Shown piece by piece: positions 36,897-42,022 of a DNA stretch of 42,022 nt; position 1 is the first letter of the stretch; each line of letters begins with the position of its first letter. The position numbers and the translations under genes were made by a program. Below the pieces are notes generated by a model. It made no database searches, had not been told where the DNA came from, and was given only the letters and a program-made list of their open reading frames with translations. This DNA comes from Lewinellaceae bacterium (lineage in GTDB: Bacteria > Bacteroidota > Bacteroidia > Chitinophagales > Saprospiraceae), in NCBI GenBank assembly GCA_024639065.1, contig JAHEJC010000009.1, positions 1 through 42,022 on the forward strand. Direction: 5' to 3'.

Positions 36897-37853
36897 TTAG
36901 AAAAGCCGTCTTCTTCTAAAAAACCATACGAGCAATAGACTTATAATAATGGAAATAAACAGGATAATAAAGAAAACCATTTTGGATCCACCAGTGCCAT
37001 CAAAAGGCAAGGAAATATTCATACCATAAAAACTAGCCACCAGAGTAGGAACCATTAATATTATGGTTACAATGGTAAGTCTTTGAATAAACGTATTCAG
37101 ATTATTAGATACAATAGAAGCGTACGCTTCCATGGTCCCATTCAGTATATTGGTATATACATTAGACATCTCAAGTGCCTGGCCATTATCGATAATAATA
37201 TCTTCGAATAGATCAGTCAACGCTTCATCATCTTTTATTTTGAGAAAATCGGTCCTTTTCATTTTCAAATTAAGCAGTTCATTAGTGCTTAAAGAATTTA
37301 CAAAATAGACCAGGCTTTTTTCTATACGCAACAATTGTTTTAGTTCTTCATTTCTGGAAGAATCATATAATTCTTTCTCAATTAGATTTCTCTTAAGGTT
37401 CAATTTTTTCAAACAAGCAAGATAATGGTAAACATTTTGTTCAAAAATTTGCAAAACAAATCGCTCTACATTCGCAGGATCAAATCCTCTTACCTTGCCT
37501 TCAAAAAATCTGTTAATAATCGGATTTTCTTTTGCACATATAGTCAGCAAATGATCTTCAAATAATAAGATGCCTATAGGTACTGTAATATATATAGCTT
37601 CATTATCCTGATCCAATTCATTAAGAATAGGGGTATTTACTAAAATAAACCGGACTCCTTCCTCGCGCTCGTATCGCGATCTTTCATCTATGTCTAATGA
37701 GTCAATTAAGAAGTCAAGAGGAAAATTAAACTCCGTCGAAATTTGTTCTAATTCTCTTCTTTCAATGGTAGGTTCTATATGAATCCAGCAAGATGGAATT
37801 CGTTGCTCCAACTCGACTAATTTGCCCTGATCGAGTCCATAATAACGGATCAT
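36897..37853 (-). CDS. corA: CorA-family Mg2+/Co2+ transporter
   Basis: The 318-residue product has the CorA layout: a cytoplasmic N-terminal domain, a long helix (about 190-245), and two C-terminal membrane helices. The first ends with the signature YGMNI, the selectivity loop follows (SLPFDGTGGSK), and the second helix is MVFFIILFISIIISLLLVWF with a basic RRRRLF tail. It would work as a pentamer in the inner membrane for magnesium uptake. It is a single-gene unit. Cobalt or nickel transport is possible in this family. Confidence 0.95.
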   Translation of the reverse strand: MIRYYGLDQGKLVELEQRIPSCWIHIEPTIERRELEQISTEFNFPLDFLIDSLDIDERSRYEREEGVRFILVNTPILNELDQDNEAIYITVPIGILLFEDHLLTICAKENPIINRFFEGKVRGFDPANVERFVLQIFEQNVYHYLACLKKLNLKRNLIEKELYDSSRNEELKQLLRIEKSLVYFVNSLSTNELLNLKMKRTDFLKIKDDEALTDLFEDIIIDNGQALEMSNVYTNILNGTMEAYASIVSNNLNTFIQRLTIVTIILMVPTLVASFYGMNISLPFDGTGGSKMVFFIILFISIIISLLLVWFFRRRRLF

Positions 37854-37898
37854 TTTCAGTGGAATTCATTTAACAAATAATTTCTATAATCACGAAGG

Positions 37899-37906
37899 CA
37901 AACATA
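37899..37906 (-). promoter_or_regulatory. Candidate -7 promoter element for corA
   Basis: On the minus strand this reads TATGTTTG, an exact match to TAnnTTTG, 45 bases before the corA ATG. Confidence 0.45.
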
Positions 37907-37989
37907 CAACAATAAGCCAAAAAACCCAGTGCGCAAAGAGAAAGAACAACTTAATTATCACGGCAATTCATATTAGCCGATTAGTTTAA

Positions 37990-38685
37990 TTACACGGTGT
38001 TCATTTGATGAGTAAAATGTGTATAATATTGTTTATAAGCAAGATACTGTCGGTATTCTGGTCTGGAGTTAAAAGAATAGAAATCTTCAACGATTGCGGC
38101 CATCTGTTCAAAATTAAACTGTATAATCTCCGTATTAGTACGAGCCAATCGATATAAATTTTCCAGACCTCCGTAATCATATCCATGCTTACTCCGCTGA
38201 GCAATGAGCGCATGCAATAAATAAATGGACCCAAAATTTTGATACTGCCAGACATGCACCAATTCGTGCATCAATAATTTCATCTGAATATTATCCGCTG
38301 AATTAATCGTATTATAAGAAACATAAGCTATGCTCAATCGATTAGTTCCAACTTTTGCTCTTTCATCGATCATGATGATATCCGTTCGAAGTGAATCACC
38401 TAGTATTTGGAATACAGCGTCCTTTTCATTTGCATCTAATCCCCTACCCTTTTTTAATAAATCTACTACCACATTATAAAAGTCGCCTACAAGCAAAAGG
38501 TCACTTACTAATAAAGTGAAATCGCCTATCCCATAGACCACTTTCTGAGATAGCGAAGATGCATTAATATAAATATAGTAGTTATTACATATTCTAAAAT
38601 GATTAAACAACCTGGATAGTCGTTTGGGATATGATGAAATTATCCACTGAAAACGAAGAGTTAGTATGCGCCATTTGCTAGTCAA
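37990..38685 (-). CDS. HExxH-motif protein, probably peptidase-like, with a non-ATG start
   Basis: The frame is 231 codons and opens with TTG at 38685, 8 bases inside the upstream permease gene. The first in-frame ATG is over 120 codons later, so a TTG or other rare start must be used. The key motif is LLMHELVHVWQYQNFG, a zinc-peptidase HExxH, followed by YLLHALIAQRSKHGYDYGG. This resembles DUF4157-type domains, which also have an HExxH near an HVWQ segment. A third metal ligand and catalytic activity are not certain. There is no clear signal peptide. The overlap with the permease gene suggests coupled translation. I do not recognise a named family. Confidence 0.65.
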   Translation of the reverse strand: MTSKWRILTLRFQWIISSYPKRLSRLFNHFRICNNYYIYINASSLSQKVVYGIGDFTLLVSDLLLVGDFYNVVVDLLKKGRGLDANEKDAVFQILGDSLRTDIIMIDERAKVGTNRLSIAYVSYNTINSADNIQMKLLMHELVHVWQYQNFGSIYLLHALIAQRSKHGYDYGGLENLYRLARTNTEIIQFNFEQMAAIVEDFYSFNSRPEYRQYLAYKQYYTHFTHQMNTV

Positions 38686-39976
38686 AACGAATACTTTTGA
38701 TTGGTGAAATTTTAGCTATAACTAAGGATGGGATAAGCAATGTAAATAAAACAACGATCAACACGATTCCATTAATAAATAAGACGGATTCGAAATCCAG
38801 ATCAATAGGGGCGTAGGACACATAGTAATCCTCTTCATTTAATGTGATAATTTTAAATCTTTTTTGTACCCAAGCCAGTCCTATTCCTATCAGATTGCCA
38901 ATTAGTAGACCATATAGAATCATTTTTGCTGCTTGATACAAAAATATTTTCCTTACCTGCCAATTCGTGCTTCCCATAGACTTAAGAATTCCTATCATTC
39001 GGGTCCGCTCAAGAATCATTATTAGCAATACGGTGATCATATTAATTATGCAGATAATCAATAATAGTCCTAGGATCAGGTATTCATTCATGTTTTGTAG
39101 TTCTAACCAATCAAAAATGTTCGGATACTTTTGTTTGATGGTTTGAGAATATAGATCAGCAGGCAAATTATCAAAATAAACGTAATCATTGATGCGGTCC
39201 AAGTCTTCAATATTATCGACAAATAGCTCAAAACCAGTGACCTTTTCCGGAGGTAAATCTGCTATAAACTGAGCCATTTTCATATCGATGAATGCCAGCT
39301 TTTTGTCGTATTCTTCCAAACCGGTATTATATATCCCTTTGACCAAAAATCTTCTTTTGTTCTCCCGGTCACCCTTTATGAAAAATATCTGGAATTGGTC
39401 TCCAATGGTTAAATTAAGCCGATCCGCGGTAATCTTGGAAATGATAATATCTCTAGAGGGAACCGAATCATTAAACGCGATCATCTCACCTTCCAGTAAA
39501 TATTCTTTTAGCTTTTCCCAATGATACGCTTTATCTACTCCTTTAAAGACAATACCTTCTAATTGTCCTTCTTCAGCGATAATACCGGCAGTCTGAACAT
39601 AAGGATATATTTTTTGAATACCTCCCTGCGTTCTTTTGGTTCTAAGCCATTTCAACTCTTGGCCAAAAATGGAAACTGGCTCTTCATATTCAAGATAAGC
39701 TATGGTGTCAAGCGCTGGATAGAAAGTTTGCTCGAGCTGAATTGCTTTAGATTCGATTACGCTATTTAAAGAAGGCGTATTAATATGAATATGCCCCCAT
39801 AATCCAAATATCTTAGAACTTATTTCAGATTTAAACCCTTTCAATATTCCCGAGGCTAAAATCATAATGATCACGCTAAGAGAAATTGTAGTAATCGAAA
39901 TGGATATGATCACCTTTAGGAAAGAGGAGTTACTGGGGATAGATAATCGATTTGCTATGTATCTTGAAAAATCCAT
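38678..39976 (-). CDS. FtsX/LolC-E-like ABC transporter permease
   Basis: From the ATG at 39976 the product is 432 residues. It has one N-terminal helix (VIISISITTISLSVIIMIL), a large periplasmic domain, and three C-terminal helices (YLILGLLLIICIINMITVLL, AAKMILYGLLIGNLIGIG and a last one ending near residue 425). ERTRMIGILKSMGSTNWQVRKIF is the FtsX signature region. This is the LolC/LolE-like topology of lipoprotein-release permeases, but a MacB-type role is possible. No ATP-binding partner lies nearby. The following HExxH gene overlaps its stop by 8 bases, so the two are likely translated together. Confidence 0.88.
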   Translation of the reverse strand: MDFSRYIANRLSIPSNSSFLKVIISISITTISLSVIIMILASGILKGFKSEISSKIFGLWGHIHINTPSLNSVIESKAIQLEQTFYPALDTIAYLEYEEPVSIFGQELKWLRTKRTQGGIQKIYPYVQTAGIIAEEGQLEGIVFKGVDKAYHWEKLKEYLLEGEMIAFNDSVPSRDIIISKITADRLNLTIGDQFQIFFIKGDRENKRRFLVKGIYNTGLEEYDKKLAFIDMKMAQFIADLPPEKVTGFELFVDNIEDLDRINDYVYFDNLPADLYSQTIKQKYPNIFDWLELQNMNEYLILGLLLIICIINMITVLLIMILERTRMIGILKSMGSTNWQVRKIFLYQAAKMILYGLLIGNLIGIGLAWVQKRFKIITLNEEDYYVSYAPIDLDFESVLFINGIVLIVVLFTLLIPSLVIAKISPIKSIRFD

Positions 39977-40010
39977 TTGATTTGACAACTGTAATGTAAC
40001 GCAATTATAC

Positions 40011-40018
40011 TATTTTTG
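40011..40018 (+). promoter_or_regulatory. Candidate -7 promoter element for tyrS
   Basis: TATTTTTG matches TAnnTTTG exactly. It lies 85 bases before the tyrS ATG, so a leader of about 80 bases is implied. No T-box-like structure was recognised in that leader. Confidence 0.35.
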
Positions 40019-40102
40019 ATGCCCATTAAAGTGATAAGATATTATTAAAAAAAGGAATTTATTATTCGATTCATAAATTTCTGCAAATCATAGCTATCTG
40101 GC

Positions 40103-41380
40103 ATGAATTTCATTGAAGAATTAAAGTGGAGAGGAATGCTCCAGGATTATACCCCCGGAGTTGAAGAAATTTTAGACTCTAATAAAGTAACCGCTTATAT
40201 TGGTTTTGATCCAACCGCTCCATCCCTTACCATTGGGAATTATGTACAGATCATGATCTTAAAGTTATTTCAATTGTCGGGACACCGGCCGATTGTTCTA
40301 ATGGGAGGTGCCACAGGGCGGATCGGAGATCCTTCCGGAAAAGATAAAGAAAGAGAATTAAAGACCTATGAAGAGTTGGATCATAATTTGGAGGTTCAAA
40401 TGGAGCAATTTAGAAAATTACTTGATTTTGAATCAACCGAAAACCCGGCCATTTTTGTCAATAATCTGGATTTTTATAAGGACATGAATGTATTGGAATT
40501 CTTAAGGATTGTTGGAAAAAATCTTACTATTAATTATATGCTTTCCAAAGAATCTGTCAAAAAGCGGGTTGAAACAGGTATGTCCTATACTGAATTCAGC
40601 TATCAATTATTGCAAGCTTATGATTTTTTGTACCTGTTTGAAAATTATGATTGTTGTTTGCAAATGGGCGGATCCGACCAATGGGGAAATATCACCTCGG
40701 GTACTGAGTTTATCCGTCGAAATGTAAAAGATGGAAAAGCATATGCCCTAACAACCCCTTTACTAACTCGATCCGATGGAAAAAAATTCGGCAAATCTGA
40801 ACAAGGAAATATCTGGTTGGAATCATCCATGACCTCCCCATATCATTTTTACCAATTTTGGATCAATTCAGATGATCAAGATCTTAAACAATATTTTAGG
40901 TATTTTTCATTAAAAAGTAAAACAGAAATTGAATCGCTTGAAAATAAATATGGCAATGATCCTAATGCATTGAAGCGTCTTCTGGCAGAAGAACTTACTT
41001 CCCGGATACATTCTGAAGAAGATTATGCTTCTGTAATTAAAGTCACCGAGATCTTATTCAATCACAAACTATCCTATGATTTCTTAGTAGACCTATCCGA
41101 AAATCAATGGAATCAAATCGCACAAGAAGTGCCTTCCACTGAGTTGGACTATCAATCGGTTTCTCATGAAATCCCGGTTACAGATTTTGTATCTGAGCAT
41201 ACTGATTTATTTCAATCCAATAGTGAGGTACGCAGAGCGATAAAAGGAAATGCATTAAGCATCAACAAACAGAAAATTTCTGATTTTTACAAACCAATTA
41301 CTAGACAAATCTTTATCAATGATCGATTTATGTTGATCGAAAACGGTAAGAAAAAGAAACATGTAATTGTCCTTAAATAA
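40103..41380 (+). CDS. tyrS: Tyrosyl-tRNA synthetase
   Basis: The 425-residue class I enzyme charges tRNA-Tyr. AYIGFDPTAPSLTIGN holds the HIGH-like motif, GGATGRIGDPSGKDKER and the QLLQAYDF / GGSDQWGNITSG blocks form the tyrosine and ATP sites, and KFGKSE is the KMSKS-like loop. The S4-like C-terminal domain is present from about residue 345 (SNSEVRRAIKGNALSIN). Length fits the bacterial TyrRS with an S4 domain. It is a single-gene unit. A strong terminator is found 226 bases after the stop. Confidence 0.97.
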   Translation: MNFIEELKWRGMLQDYTPGVEEILDSNKVTAYIGFDPTAPSLTIGNYVQIMILKLFQLSGHRPIVLMGGATGRIGDPSGKDKERELKTYEELDHNLEVQMEQFRKLLDFESTENPAIFVNNLDFYKDMNVLEFLRIVGKNLTINYMLSKESVKKRVETGMSYTEFSYQLLQAYDFLYLFENYDCCLQMGGSDQWGNITSGTEFIRRNVKDGKAYALTTPLLTRSDGKKFGKSEQGNIWLESSMTSPYHFYQFWINSDDQDLKQYFRYFSLKSKTEIESLENKYGNDPNALKRLLAEELTSRIHSEEDYASVIKVTEILFNHKLSYDFLVDLSENQWNQIAQEVPSTELDYQSVSHEIPVTDFVSEHTDLFQSNSEVRRAIKGNALSINKQKISDFYKPITRQIFINDRFMLIENGKKKKHVIVLK

Positions 41381-41750
41381 TTTTTTTTAATTTTTTTTTC
41401 AAAAAATACAATAAAGGTTAGAATAACGCATTATATATGCATACATCCTTCCAGAATATATCCTCGTATAATTTTACTTAATACTAATAATGTATTAGTA
41501 TGTTTACTTTGAAAATAATTTGATTACATTTAAAAGGTAATTGACTATAAAGATATTAAGTGCGCAATCACTTTAAAAATGCATCTTGGTACATAAGTTG
41601 GTTCAACAGTGGCTGCATATAAGATATGCAAGCCACTGCTTTTTTTTAGGCTTCTAAGCCACAAGCATGACTGTTTTGGTTATCTTCAGGACCAATAAAA
41701 TTGGCTCAACACATACATAATTTTGAAAAAGCTTAAATGCATCGACACTT
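41381..41750. other. 370-base gap downstream of tyrS with a palindrome and a terminator
   Basis: No gene is visible. After two T-runs next to the tyrS stop, ATACTAATA (41481-41489) and TATTAGTAT (41493-41501) form a 9-bp inverted repeat with a 3-base centre. A strong hairpin terminator follows at 41607-41647. A small GGCT/AGCC hairpin lies at 41649-41660. The layout could be a long tyrS 3' end or an independent short transcript. Confidence 0.5.
41607..41647 (+). terminator. Strong intrinsic terminator
   Basis: CAGTGGCT (41607-41614) pairs with AGCCACTG (41631-41638). Inside, GCATAT (41615-41620) pairs with ATATGC (41624-41629), leaving a 3-base loop and one bulged A. The 14-bp stem is followed by C and eight T. 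It ends either the tyrS transcript or a separate small transcript from the gap upstream. Confidence 0.8.
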
Positions 41751-42022
41751 TTAGTGAATCTTTAAATCAACGACATAATCCTCACCCAAGTGTTTATTGA
41801 CTTTTTTGATAATGGAATCCTTGTGATAATGTAATTCTTGCTTCAACGGTGCAGATAATAGTCTCAACACCATTGTATTTCCCTTCAGATCAACGGATTC
41901 GGTTGATTCCTTAATGAGCGTATTCATTTGTTTATTCCAAAATTGACGAACCAAAAATCTATAATATTTATGCTTAAATTTTTTTTGACCGGTAAATTGT
42001 TTGATAACCTCACGTATCGTTT
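41751..42022 (-). CDS. DUF721 (DciA-like) protein, 5' end cut by window edge
   Basis: The stop is at 41751-41753. The frame stays open to the right edge, and translation of 42020 back to 41955 gives TIREVIKQFTGQKKFKHKYY and then RFLVRQFWNK, which is the usual start region of DUF721 proteins. The visible 90 residues end with LSAPLKQELHYHKDSIIKKVNKHLGEDYVV, the family's conserved C-terminal pattern. Some DUF721 proteins (DciA) help load the replicative helicase in bacteria that lack DnaC. In Bacteroidota these genes often lie near recF, which would be beyond the edge here. The function is assigned by family only. Confidence 0.8.
   Translation of the reverse strand, partial: TIREVIKQFTGQKKFKHKYYRFLVRQFWNKQMNTLIKESTESVDLKGNTMVLRLLSAPLKQELHYHKDSIIKKVNKHLGEDYVVDLKIH

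Overview
This window comes from a low-GC member of the Bacteroidota, most plausibly a Saprospiria-like marine or sludge lineage. The grounds are a type IX secretion/gliding gene set (PorP/SprF, a PorE-like OmpA protein, and a large repeat protein with a CHU_C-type sorting domain), several upstream matches to the Bacteroidota -7 promoter element TAnnTTTG, a Bacteroidota-type ketol-acid reductoisomerase, and a sirtuin without the usual zinc cysteines. There are no rRNA or tRNA genes, no insertion sequences, no phage genes and no CRISPR array. The content is mostly housekeeping genes with a few lineage-specific envelope genes.

Layout. 1-6,000: a truncated exported intradiol dioxygenase, pyruvate dehydrogenase E1 beta, a small barrel-like envelope protein, an O-methyltransferase-like protein, and a tandem AAA+ ATPase with a duplicated N-terminal domain. 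6,100-11,200: a ferredoxin-iscX pair, an LptF/LptG permease, signal peptidase I with an extra membrane region, and a small outer-membrane protein. 11,200-17,900: a complete ilv operon (ilvD-ilvB-ilvN-ilvC-ilvA) behind a readable attenuator. It has a 19-residue leader peptide rich in Ile/Val/Leu, a possible antiterminator pairing and a strong intrinsic terminator. 18,100-23,200: fbaA and trxB (one operon), a membrane-anchored subtilase, aroK, a DUF1573 lipoprotein and yajC. 23,500-30,500: the three-gene type IX cassette on the minus strand (porP/sprF, then porE-like, then adhesin), closed by a terminator. 30,700-36,500: nnr-cobB (NAD(P)HX repair and NAD-dependent deacylase) converging on nrdB-nrdA across a shared bidirectional terminator. 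36,900-42,022: corA, an FtsX-like permease overlapping an HExxH protein, tyrS, a long A/T-rich gap with a strong hairpin terminator, and a DUF721/DciA-like gene cut by the right edge.

How the genes work together. The ilv operon makes branched-chain amino acids from threonine and pyruvate. Its leader would sense charged branched-chain tRNAs: when translation is fast, the ribosome at the leader stop codon should cover the antiterminator arm and let the terminator form. The type IX cassette looks like a dedicated secretion partner plus its cargo. No single new system dominates the window. The best candidates for undescribed biology are the ilv attenuator, the duplicated N-terminal domain on the AAA+ protein, the fdx-iscX pair outside any isc cluster, the inverted repeats upstream of nrdB, and a possible small transcript downstream of tyrS.
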